NCBI RefSeq assembly: GCF_036053395.1
Contig: NZ_CP107942.1
Span: forward strand, 958,501-1,022,500
Direction: 5' to 3'
DNA from: Actinoplanes sp. NBC_00393
GTDB taxonomy: Bacteria; Actinomycetota; Actinomycetes; Mycobacteriales; Micromonosporaceae
Length of the DNA stretch: 64,000 nt
The notes beneath the pieces were generated by a model. The model was given only the letters and a program-made list of their open reading frames with translations. It was not told the DNA's origin and searched no databases. Both the position numbers and the translations under genes were made by a program. Below are positions 17,466-25,125 of the stretch, piece after piece; positions within the stretch are counted from its first letter, which is position 1; the number at the start of each line of letters is the position of its first letter.

Positions 17466-19760
17466 ATGAGCGCACCCGAGAGGCAGCGAGCCGGTGGGCT
17501 CACCCCCGTGATGGTGGCTGTCGTGGCCACCATCGCGGTACTGGTGTGGCTGCTGGTGGACACGTCCGTGCTCCATCTCGGGTATGTGGGCGGCCCGGTC
17601 ACCATGGCCGCCGCGGTCTTCGCCTGCCAGCGGATCGCCCGGATCGTGCAACTGCCCCGGGCGGTGCGCTCGTTCTGGCGCCGGCTGGAGCACGCGAGCA
17701 TCTGCCTGCTGGTGGGCGCGGTCGTCGCGCTGTTCCGGGCGAACAACAATACCGGACTCTCGCCGTACGTCGGGGTTCCGCTGCTGGCCGGCGTACTCCT
17801 GCTGCTTGCGGCCTTCCTGCTGCTGCCCGGACCGAAACGCACCCCGGTGGCCTGGATCCGTGGCGTGCTCGACACCGCCACCGTCGCGGTCGCCAGCGGT
17901 CTGATCTTCTGGTACGTCGTCCTCGACCTGGCCCCCGAGGGCACCTCGATGGTGGCCCGGACCGCGGCCGCCGTGGTCGGCATGGGCGGCATGCTGCTGC
18001 TCGTGGTGATCGGCAAGGCGGCGGCCCGGCCGCAGACCATGGTCGACCCGGCCGCGCTGCGCGTGCTGGCCGTCGCGCCGCTCGCCGCGATCGCCGGGAA
18101 CATGCTGCTGATCGCAGGCGGCGACTGGAGCCGGCTGGCCCTGTCCGTGCTGGCCATTCCGATGGTCGGTGTCTCCCTCTGCGTCGGCGCCCACCTGCAG
18201 CGGCGGGCGCTGACCGGCGGCGAGCGGCCGCAGGGCGCCGCGCTCTCGCACCGCTCGCTGTTGAACCTGCTGCCGTTCCTCGCGGTCACCGCGACCGCCG
18301 GCCTGGTGGTCAGCGTCAGCGCCCAGGAGATGACCGGCCGGCAGCGCACGCTGATCATCGGCGCGGTGCTGATCGCCGGGCTCGTCGTCGCCCGTCAGCT
18401 GCTCAGCCTGCGCGAGAACACCCTCGCCCTGAAGGGCATCCGCCGCCAGCAGGCCGAACTCGAGCGGCTGGCGCTCAGCGACTCGCTCACCGGGCTGCCC
18501 AACCGGGCCCGGTTCGGGGTCGCGCTGGCCGAGCGGATCGGCGCCCACCAGGCCGCCGGCGCGCTGCTGATCGACGTCGACGACTTCAAGATGATCAACG
18601 ACACGCTCGGCCCGGCCGCCGGTGACCAGCTGCTCTTCCAGGTCGCGCAGCGGCTGCGGGATCGCTGCGGCGCCGGCGAGATGCCGGCCCGGCTCGGCGG
18701 TGACGAGTTCGCCGTACTGCTGCCGGTCGACGACCCGGAAGCGGCCGAGGAGGCCGCCGGCCGGGTGCTGCTCGCCTTCGCCGACCCGTTCCGGGTCGGC
18801 GACCAGACGCTGCTGCTGCACTCCAGCGCCGGCATCGCGCTGGCGGGCACCGGCGAGACCGCGGACGAGGTGCTCCGCAACGCCGATATCGCGATGTACG
18901 CGGCCAAGGAGTCCGGCAAGGCGTCCTGGGTACGCTTCGAGCCGCGGATGCGCCAGGACATGGTGAACCATGCCCGGCTCGCCAGTGAGCTGCAGAACGG
19001 CATCATCCGCGGCGAGCTGCGGCTGCTCTACCAGCCCGTCTTCGACCTGGTCACCGGGCGGTTGCACGGCGCGGAGGCGTTGGTGCGGTGGCAGCATCCG
19101 AGTCGTGGTTTCGTGTCGCCGGGTGAGTTCATCCCGGTGGCCGAGCGGTCCGGGCTGATCGTGCCGCTCGGGGCGTGGGTGCTGCGGGAGGCGTGCACGC
19201 AGCTGTCGCGGTGGCGCCAGGCGCACCCGAACGCGATCGAGGCGGTCAACGTGAACGTGGCGGTCCGGCAGTTGCGGGAGGCCGGGTTCGTCGACGAGGT
19301 CGCGGCGGTGCTCAGCGACACCGGGCTGATGCCGAACAACCTGATCCTGGAGGTCACGGAGTCCTCGGTGGTCGACGGCTGGCAGGTCCGCGAGACGCTG
19401 CAGGCGTTGCACGAGATGGGCGTACGCCTGGCCCTGGATGATTTCGGCACCGGCCAGTCGTCGCTCAGCCTGCTGCGCGCCTTCCCGGTCGACGTCCTCA
19501 AGCTCGACAAGTCGTTCGTCGACGGGATCGCCGACGGCGAGGACCGCGGCCGCGTCGCGGTGGCCGCGGCGGTCGCCCAACTGGCGGAACATCTGCAGCT
19601 CAAGGCGGTCGCCGAAGGCATCGAGAGCGAAGAGCAGGTGGACCGGCTGCGGCAGATGGGCTACCGGTACGGGCAGGGCTTCTTCATGGCCAAGCCGCTG
19701 CCGGCGGACGAGTGCGGCGCGCTGATGGCCGCCGACCCGGTCCGGGCCCGCGCCGCGTAG
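17466..19760 (+). CDS. membrane GGDEF-EAL protein (c-di-GMP synthesis/degradation)
   Basis: This 764-residue protein has about ten TM segments (residues 15-325). A GGDEF domain follows (about 345-500) with the intact signature RLGGDEFAVLLP near residue 410 and an LTGLPNRARFG start. The EAL domain (about 515-755) has GAEALVRWQHP near residue 535, DDFGTGQSSLSLLRAFPVDVLKLDKSF and AEGIESEEQ. Both active sites look intact, so the protein could make and break c-di-GMP. In filamentous actinomycetes this messenger controls development through BldD. The N-terminal membrane part may sense a ligand. GAGGAG precedes the ATG. It is followed by an MFS gene with its own promoter. Confidence 0.92.
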   Translation: MSAPERQRAGGLTPVMVAVVATIAVLVWLLVDTSVLHLGYVGGPVTMAAAVFACQRIARIVQLPRAVRSFWRRLEHASICLLVGAVVALFRANNNTGLSPYVGVPLLAGVLLLLAAFLLLPGPKRTPVAWIRGVLDTATVAVASGLIFWYVVLDLAPEGTSMVARTAAAVVGMGGMLLLVVIGKAAARPQTMVDPAALRVLAVAPLAAIAGNMLLIAGGDWSRLALSVLAIPMVGVSLCVGAHLQRRALTGGERPQGAALSHRSLLNLLPFLAVTATAGLVVSVSAQEMTGRQRTLIIGAVLIAGLVVARQLLSLRENTLALKGIRRQQAELERLALSDSLTGLPNRARFGVALAERIGAHQAAGALLIDVDDFKMINDTLGPAAGDQLLFQVAQRLRDRCGAGEMPARLGGDEFAVLLPVDDPEAAEEAAGRVLLAFADPFRVGDQTLLLHSSAGIALAGTGETADEVLRNADIAMYAAKESGKASWVRFEPRMRQDMVNHARLASELQNGIIRGELRLLYQPVFDLVTGRLHGAEALVRWQHPSRGFVSPGEFIPVAERSGLIVPLGAWVLREACTQLSRWRQAHPNAIEAVNVNVAVRQLREAGFVDEVAAVLSDTGLMPNNLILEVTESSVVDGWQVRETLQALHEMGVRLALDDFGTGQSSLSLLRAFPVDVLKLDKSFVDGIADGEDRGRVAVAAAVAQLAEHLQLKAVAEGIESEEQVDRLRQMGYRYGQGFFMAKPLPADECGALMAADPVRARAA

Positions 19761-19772
19761 CCGAAAATCCGG

Positions 19773-19803
19773 TGGACCTCAAGACCTGTTGAGGTAATAC
19801 GGT
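19773..19803 (+). promoter_or_regulatory. MerR/SoxR-type promoter with 19-bp spacer for the MFS gene
   Basis: -35 TGGACC (19773-19778) and -10 TACGGT (19798-19803) are separated by 19 bp. A dyad ACCTCAA (19776-19782) / TTGAGGT (19789-19795) lies between them. The stretched spacer and the CCTCAAG-type arms are the hallmarks of promoters activated by MerR-family regulators such as SoxR. The ATG follows the -10 box by six bases, so the message would be leaderless. Confidence 0.65.
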
Positions 19804-19809
19804 CTTGGG

Positions 19810-21183
19810 ATGGCCGTCATCCGGGGGAACGTGAAGACCTTCTATCAGCTGCTCGGCAACACGCTGCTGGTGTCGGTCATGAATTTCACGGTGTGGTTCG
19901 CCGTCACCTTCTGGGTGTACCTGCAGACCAGATCGGTCTTCGCCACCGGGATGATCTCCGGCATCTTCCTGGTGCTGACCGCGCTCACCGGCATCTGGTT
20001 CGGCAGCCTCGTCGACGGGCACCGCAAGAAGACCGCGTTGCAGGGCTCGGCCGTCGCGTCCTTCCTGCTGTACGCGGCCGCGTTCGCCCTCTACCTGGTC
20101 ACCCCGGAGGACGAGTTCCGTGACCCGGCGAGCGCGCTGCTCTGGGCGTTCGTCCTGCTGCTGATGTTCGGGGTGATCGCCGGCAACATCCGGACCATCG
20201 CGCTGCCCACCCTGGTCACGCTGCTGATCGAGGAGGACACCCGGGACCGGGCGAACGGTCTGGTCGGCACGGTCTCCGGCACCACGTTCCTGGTCACCTC
20301 GGTGATCAGCGGGCTGCTGGTGGCGCTGGACGGGATGTTCTCGGTGCTGCTGCTGGCGCTGGTGGTGCTCGGGCTCGCCGTCGCGCACCTGGCCTTCGTG
20401 ACGATCCCCGAGCGGGGGGTGCTGCACACCGGCGAGGACGTGCCGAAATCCGGCGTCGACCTGCGCGGCACCCTGCGGCTGATCGCCGGGGTGCCCGGGC
20501 TGACCGCGCTGATCCTGTTCAGCACGTTCAACAACTTCCTCGGCGGCGTCTTCATGGCGCTCGCCGATGCGTACGGGTTGTCGCTCGTGTCCGTGCAGGC
20601 GTGGGGCCTGCTGTGGGGCGTGCTCAGCACCGGCTTCATCATCGGCGGGCTGCTGGTCTCGCGGACCGGTCTGGGCAAACGCCCGGTCCGGCTCCTGCTG
20701 CTGATCAACCTGGTGCTCTGGACGATCATCATCGTGTTCCCGCTGTGGGCGTCGATCATCCCGCTGGCAATCGGCTTCTTCCTGTACATGGTCCTGGTGC
20801 CGTACGCCGAGGCCACCGAGCAGACCATCCTGCAGCGCGTGGTGCCGTACGAACGGCAGGGCCGCGTCTTCGGCCTGGCGCAGAGCGTGGAACAGGCCGC
20901 CTCCCCGCTGACCGCGTTCCTGATCTCGCCGATCACCCAGTTCGTCTTCATCCCGTTCATGACCGACGGCGCCGGCGCCCGCACCATCGGCCCGTGGTTC
21001 GGCACCGGCGCCGACCGCGGCATGGCCCTGGTCTTCATCCTGACCGGCCTGATCGGCGTGATCGCCACGTCGCTCGCCCTGCTCAGCCGCCCCTACCGCC
21101 GCCTGAGCCGCCGCCTGGCCGAGAACCCTGCCTCGGCCGAGCCCAGCGCCGAGGACGACACCGTGCCCACCGTAAGTCCATGA
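19810..21183 (+). CDS. MFS transporter (drug/siderophore exporter type)
   Basis: This 457-residue protein has twelve predicted TM segments and belongs to the EntS-like MFS group. The conserved loop 2-3 motif is represented by GSLVDGHRKK. LPTLVTLLIEEDTRDRANGLVGTVSG and RVVPYERQGRVFGLAQSVEQAASPL are typical of this clade and its mirror repeat. The tail is hydrophilic (AEPSAEDD). The substrate is unknown. Exporters of this group pump antibiotics, siderophores or redox-active compounds, and the SoxR-like promoter would fit induction by redox-active molecules. The ATG at 19810 has no Shine-Dalgarno sequence but is correctly placed behind a -10 box. The next gene begins 61 bp downstream with its own ribosome-binding site. 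Confidence 0.88.
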   Translation: MAVIRGNVKTFYQLLGNTLLVSVMNFTVWFAVTFWVYLQTRSVFATGMISGIFLVLTALTGIWFGSLVDGHRKKTALQGSAVASFLLYAAAFALYLVTPEDEFRDPASALLWAFVLLLMFGVIAGNIRTIALPTLVTLLIEEDTRDRANGLVGTVSGTTFLVTSVISGLLVALDGMFSVLLLALVVLGLAVAHLAFVTIPERGVLHTGEDVPKSGVDLRGTLRLIAGVPGLTALILFSTFNNFLGGVFMALADAYGLSLVSVQAWGLLWGVLSTGFIIGGLLVSRTGLGKRPVRLLLLINLVLWTIIIVFPLWASIIPLAIGFFLYMVLVPYAEATEQTILQRVVPYERQGRVFGLAQSVEQAASPLTAFLISPITQFVFIPFMTDGAGARTIGPWFGTGADRGMALVFILTGLIGVIATSLALLSRPYRRLSRRLAENPASAEPSAEDDTVPTVSP

Positions 21184-21244
21184 TCTGACATCGACGCGCG
21201 TCGCTCTCTGTCATGCTGCGCTCACTTGCAGCGAGAGGGGATCG

Positions 21245-22633
21245 ATGGTGAGCTGGTTGAACCCGGAGCGTCCGTCGTCGGAGCGGCCCCGCACACCCGC
21301 GCCGGTGCCCTCGCTGCCACCTACACCGTCAGAGATTGTGCGGTCTGCCCCGGCGGATGCGCTGCACGGTCCGACGAGCCGGCTGAAATCGCTCGTCGCC
21401 GGCTCGGACGCGGCAGAGGCGGCGTACGCCCGGTTAACCCAGCGTCTGCGCCGGCTGGAAAGGGACGAAACTACCGAGGCGGCCATCGCCGCCACGTCAG
21501 CCGTCCTGGACCTCGGGCGGGCGGTCTCCGACCCCGCCTTCCTCGTCCGCCGCACCTCCGGCGAGCTGTCGGCGATCGAGACTCAGTTCAACCAGTTGGC
21601 CCGCCGTCTCGACGGCCCGATGGACGACCTCGACCTCCGCCTGCGGCGCAGCGAACTTCCGCCGCTCTGGTTGGACGTGGTGGCGCCGGCCCACGACCGC
21701 CTGGTGGTCTGGGAGAGTAGCGCCCCGTGCGAACCGCAACGCCTGACGACCGCGGACACCCCGGTCGTGGTCCAGGCCAACAACTGCCGGTTGGACGCCC
21801 GGGAGCACTACCGGATCCGCCGTGTCTCGCTGGACTGCGAAGACCTCTACCGGGACCCGGCCGTGCTCGAGGCGTTCCTGACCATGATGCTGGACCCCAG
21901 CGAGGCGAATCACGAGGCGTTCAAGGCCCGGGTGAGTCCCGGTCTGCCGGACCGTGCGCCGGAAGGGGAGCGAAGGTGCGGGCGGCAGCTTCCCCCGAGT
22001 GTCGCGATGCTCGCGGACGGGGCGGACGTGGTCGCCCAAGGCGACAACTCCCGCCTGCGCACCGAGACCTGCTACCACGTCGAGGAGGCGGCCATCCCGC
22101 TGGCCGAACTGCTCGTCGACAACCGGGACCTGGCCGTGGCGATGGCCGCCCGGTTCGGGGCCGGCCCGGCCGACCGGAGCGCCGGCGATCCGCTCGGCAT
22201 CATTCGCGGCATGGTCGACGGGATCGCTGACGAGGACCTGCTCACCTACACCGACGAGCTGGGCCGCGGGGCCTCGGTCTCGCGATCCCTCTTCGAACAG
22301 CGGGTCAACCTCGCCGGTGCGGTGATGGTGGGCTACGGGAACCAGCTGAACCAGAGCACCCGGATCGGCCTCGCGTGGGGCGCCGGCTGGATGCTCAAGG
22401 AAATGATCGGCAAGAAGCTGAAAGAGCTGGCGAAGACCGTCGAACTCACGCAGCCGCCGCAGCCGCAGCATCAGTTGTCGCCGCTCAGCGCGGTCGAGCC
22501 GCCGCAGCCTGCACCGTCGCCCGTCAGGCCGGTCATGCCGTCGGAGCAGAGGCCGGCGTCCAGCATTCCCCGATCAACAACGCCGCCGATACCCCGGCGT
22601 GACGTCGAGGCGCCGGGACTGGATCTCTGGTGA
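21245..22633 (+). CDS. unknown protein with a duplicated V-V-x-Q-x-[DN]-N module
   Basis: I do not recognise this 462-residue protein. It has a Pro-rich start, then a helical segment with several Arg (TQRLRRLERDE, about 60-120). A roughly 47-residue module occurs twice: first with PVVVQANNCRLDAREHYRI (about 172-218), then with DVVAQGDNSRLRTETCYHV (about 260-306). In each case an amphipathic helix with L-x-x-[ED]-L or D-R-D-L features follows. Next come a Gly/Asn-rich stretch LAGAVMVGYGNQLNQS and a basic helix KEMIGKKLKELAKTVEL, then a long Pro/Gln linker to the end. No catalytic motif is visible. GAGAGGGG precedes the ATG. The stop overlaps the next start (GTGA), so the two products are probably made together. 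Confidence 0.7.
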   Translation: MVSWLNPERPSSERPRTPAPVPSLPPTPSEIVRSAPADALHGPTSRLKSLVAGSDAAEAAYARLTQRLRRLERDETTEAAIAATSAVLDLGRAVSDPAFLVRRTSGELSAIETQFNQLARRLDGPMDDLDLRLRRSELPPLWLDVVAPAHDRLVVWESSAPCEPQRLTTADTPVVVQANNCRLDAREHYRIRRVSLDCEDLYRDPAVLEAFLTMMLDPSEANHEAFKARVSPGLPDRAPEGERRCGRQLPPSVAMLADGADVVAQGDNSRLRTETCYHVEEAAIPLAELLVDNRDLAVAMAARFGAGPADRSAGDPLGIIRGMVDGIADEDLLTYTDELGRGASVSRSLFEQRVNLAGAVMVGYGNQLNQSTRIGLAWGAGWMLKEMIGKKLKELAKTVELTQPPQPQHQLSPLSAVEPPQPAPSPVRPVMPSEQRPASSIPRSTTPPIPRRDVEAPGLDLW

Positions 22634-22965
22634 GGCCACCGATGCGGATCGGGCTGATCGCACTCGGGGCGCTGCTGGTCGTCGCCGGTGTGGTCTTCGC
22701 GGTCGTCGACCTCGGCGCCGCCGATCAGGTGGCCAGCGTGGCCAGTTTCGTGCTGGCCGCTCTCGTCGCCGGCCGCGCGCTCCTCACCCGCCCCGCTGCG
22801 CCACCGGCGGAGCCACCCGCCGGGCCGGCGTCCGACCCGCCCACCGGTGGACCCGGCTCCCGAACCGCGATCAATTCCGGGGTCGTGTTCATGGGAGACG
22901 GGGCCTTCGCACGAGTGAAGATCAAGAACCGCGGCGGGAGGTCCGTCCTCCGCTGGTGGCGCTGA
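22630..22965 (+). CDS. small membrane protein sharing a motif with the upstream protein
   Basis: This 111-residue protein starts with a GTG that overlaps the previous stop by four bases, a classic coupling arrangement. It has two TM segments (about 6-24 and 31-50), a Pro/Ala-rich linker (about 54-80) and a basic C-terminal piece with INSGVVFMGDGAFARVKIKNR. The V-V-x-x-G-D-x-x-x-R pattern resembles the duplicated motif of the upstream protein. It does not belong to a family I can name. It may serve as a membrane anchor or receptor for the upstream protein; that is inference from coupling and motif sharing. It converges on gnd, with a strong hairpin between. Confidence 0.7.
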   Translation: MRPPMRIGLIALGALLVVAGVVFAVVDLGAADQVASVASFVLAALVAGRALLTRPAAPPAEPPAGPASDPPTGGPGSRTAINSGVVFMGDGAFARVKIKNRGGRSVLRWWR

Positions 22966-22981
22966 TCGGTGCGGCGCCGAC

Positions 22982-23010
22982 AGGCCGCCCGCCTCACCGG
23001 CGGGCGGCCT
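22982..23010. terminator. bidirectional terminator hairpin
   Basis: AGGCCGCCCGCC (22982-22993) and GGCGGGCGGCCT (22999-23010) form a perfect 12-bp stem with loop TCACC. It lies between the convergent small membrane protein gene and gnd. Confidence 0.85.
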
Positions 23011-23023
23011 CCGTGGGACCTTG

Positions 23024-24463
23024 TCAGGCTTCGACCTCGGCGCGGTCCTCGGTCGCCCAGAGGGTGTGGAACGAGCCCGGCTTGTCCACCCGGTGGTAGG
23101 TGTGCGCGCCGAAGAAGTCGCGCTGGCCCTGGATCAGGGCGGCCGGCAGGCGCTGCGCGCGCAGGCCGTCGTAGTAGGCCAGCGCGGACGCGAAGCCGGG
23201 CGCGGGGATGCCCTGCTGCGCGGCGGTCGCCACCACGCGGCGCCACGCGTCCTGGGCGCCGCTGACCGCGTCCAGGAAGTACTGGTCGACGAGCAGCGTG
23301 GCCAGGGTCGGCTGCTTGTCGTACGCCTGCTTGATGAAGTCGAGGAACTTGGCCCGGATGATGCAGCCGGCCCGCCAGATCTTCGCCATCGCGCCGGGGT
23401 CGATCTCCCAGCCGTACTCCTTGCTGGCCGCCTGGATCTGCTGGAAGCCCTGGGCGTACGCCACGATCTTGGAGGCGAACAGCGCCTGCTCGACGTCGGC
23501 CACCAAATCTCCGGAGTGCGCGCCGGCGGTGACCGACGGGCCCGGCAGGCCCGCGTCGGCGGCGGCCTTGCGTTCCGCCTTGCCGCCGGAGAGCGCCCGG
23601 GCGAAGACCGACTCGGCGATGCCGGAGACCGGTACGCCCAGGTCCAGCGCCGCCTGCACGGTCCAGCGGCCGGTGCCCTTCTGCTCCGCCTGGTCCAGCA
23701 CGACGTCCACGAACGGCTGGCCGGTGGCGGCGTCCACCTGCTTGAGCACCTCGGCGGTGATCTCGATCAGGTACGAGCCGAGCCGCCCCTCGTTCCATTG
23801 GCCGAAGATGCCGGCTATGTCGGCCGGCGAGTGCCCGCCGATCTGCCGGAGCAGGTCGTACGCCTCGGCGATGAGCTGCATGTCCGCGTACTCGATGCCG
23901 TTGTGCACCATCTTCACGAAGTGACCGGCGCCGTCCGGGCCGACGTGCACGCAGCACGGCTCCCCGTCCACCTTCGCCGCGATGTCCTCGAGCAGCGGGC
24001 CGAGCGCCTCGTACGACTCCTTCGGGCCACCCGGCATGATCGACGGGCCGTGCAGCGCGCCCTCCTCGCCGCCGGAGACGCCGGCGCCCACGAAGTGCAG
24101 GCCCTTCGCCTTGAGCGCCGCCTCCCGCCGCCGGGTGTCCGCGTAGTGCGCGTTGCCCGCGTCGATCAGCATGTCGCCCTCTTCGAGCAGCGGGGCGAAC
24201 TCGTCGATCACGGCGTCGGTGGCCGGCCCGGCCTTCACCATGATGACCACACGGCGCGGGCGCTCCAGGCTCGCGACGAACTCCTCCGCGGTCTCGGCCG
24301 GCAGGAAGGTGCCCTCGTGGCCGAAGTTCTCGACGAGCTCCTTGGTGCGGCCGTAGGACCGGTTGTGCAACGCCACGGTGTGCCCGTGCCGGGCGAAGTT
24401 CCGGGCCAGGTTGCGGCCCATCACCGCCAGGCCGGTGACTCCGATCTGCGCCTTCTGCGACAT
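23024..24463 (-). CDS. gnd: 6-phosphogluconate dehydrogenase (decarboxylating)
   Basis: This 479-residue enzyme converts 6-phosphogluconate to ribulose-5-phosphate and CO2, making NADPH or NADH in the pentose phosphate pathway. The Rossmann fold opens with IGVTGLAVMGRNLARN. The substrate-binding motif GAGVSGGEEGALHGPSIMPGG is intact (the catalytic Lys lies in GAGHFVKMVHNGIEY). The long all-alpha C-terminal domain ends with LIQGQRDFFGAHTYHRVDK, typical of the long-form dimeric enzyme. The ATG at 24463 follows GAAGGA; the open frame goes further upstream, but without homology. It is transcribed alone, and the toxin gene diverges from it after about 145 bp. Confidence 0.96.
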   Translation of the reverse strand: MSQKAQIGVTGLAVMGRNLARNFARHGHTVALHNRSYGRTKELVENFGHEGTFLPAETAEEFVASLERPRRVVIMVKAGPATDAVIDEFAPLLEEGDMLIDAGNAHYADTRRREAALKAKGLHFVGAGVSGGEEGALHGPSIMPGGPKESYEALGPLLEDIAAKVDGEPCCVHVGPDGAGHFVKMVHNGIEYADMQLIAEAYDLLRQIGGHSPADIAGIFGQWNEGRLGSYLIEITAEVLKQVDAATGQPFVDVVLDQAEQKGTGRWTVQAALDLGVPVSGIAESVFARALSGGKAERKAAADAGLPGPSVTAGAHSGDLVADVEQALFASKIVAYAQGFQQIQAASKEYGWEIDPGAMAKIWRAGCIIRAKFLDFIKQAYDKQPTLATLLVDQYFLDAVSGAQDAWRRVVATAAQQGIPAPGFASALAYYDGLRAQRLPAALIQGQRDFFGAHTYHRVDKPGSFHTLWATEDRAEVEA

Positions 24464-24594
24464 CACTACGTCCTTCCTCAGTACCCGCCCGTTACGGGCC
24501 CCGCCGTCATTCTTACGGGATGCGGCCCCTCGGGGTTCGATCTCGTCCACGTGGTGAGCGCCCGGCCGGGGAAAAGTGGAGATCGGCGCGGCGG

Positions 24595-24646
24595 TACGCT
24601 TCCTGCCATGCCGATCCGGACCGCCCTGACCTCCGGATCCTGCTGA
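24595..24646 (+). CDS. possible 12-residue leader peptide with leaderless start
   Basis: TACGCT (24595-24600) is followed after seven bases by an ATG at 24608 and a 13-codon frame, M-P-I-R-T-A-L-T-S-G-S-C-stop. Its TGA (24644-24646) ends one base before the ATG of the MazF-like gene, which itself has no ribosome-binding site. Translation of the toxin could therefore depend on termination of this short frame. It is a prediction only. Confidence 0.35.
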
Positions 24647-24647
24647 C

Positions 24648-24962
24648 ATGAGACGCGGCGAGATCTGGACCATCGGCGACCGCGCCGACCTGCGGTACCG
24701 CGTACTCGTGCTCTCTGCCGACAGCTACAACGAGCGCGGCAACGCCGCGCCGATCTGCGCGCCCATCGTCCGCCAGCGCGGCGTCACCGAACTGCCGCCG
24801 TACGCGGTGGCGCTCACCGAACAGGACCCGATCACCGGCGTCGTGGTGGTGAACCGGATGCGCCGGCTGCCGGCGTCCACCGGGGCGGAGCGCATCGGCA
24901 TGGTGACCGGGGCGAGCATGGCCCGTCTCGCCGAGGCCGTCCGGGACCTCTTCGAGCTCTGA
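24648..24962 (+). CDS. PemK/MazF-family toxin-like endoribonuclease, no antitoxin seen
   Basis: This 104-residue protein starts MRRGEIW, the N-terminal strand of the MazF/PemK fold. R-Y-R-V-L-V-L-S-A-D and the CAPIVRQ strand follow, as in this family, and GVVVVNRMRRLP carries the region near the active site. MazF proteins cut RNA at specific short sequences. No antitoxin gene lies immediately up- or downstream; only a 12-codon frame precedes it. In actinomycetes, solitary PemK-like genes are common and their toxicity is untested. It diverges from gnd; a signalling phosphatase gene starts about 160 bp downstream. Confidence 0.8.
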   Translation: MRRGEIWTIGDRADLRYRVLVLSADSYNERGNAAPICAPIVRQRGVTELPPYAVALTEQDPITGVVVVNRMRRLPASTGAERIGMVTGASMARLAEAVRDLFEL

Positions 24963-25125
24963 CCCTCCATTTAGGCCGGCCGGCTCCCCGAACGTTCGAC
25001 GCCCGACCGGGTGACCTGTGCGACGCGACGCCGCAGGCAGGGCGCGTGCCCGGATGAACGGGGGATGCCGGGCGGGTGCCCGCTGGCGTAAGCAGGAGTT
25101 CGTCAAGCAGGCGGGGAGGTCGCTG

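Noticed and set aside
24963..25125. Antitoxin gene downstream of the MazF-like gene
   Set aside because: The short gap and the start of the phosphatase frame have no helical antitoxin-like frame; the upstream part of the phosphatase frame is simply its untranslated or alternative start region.
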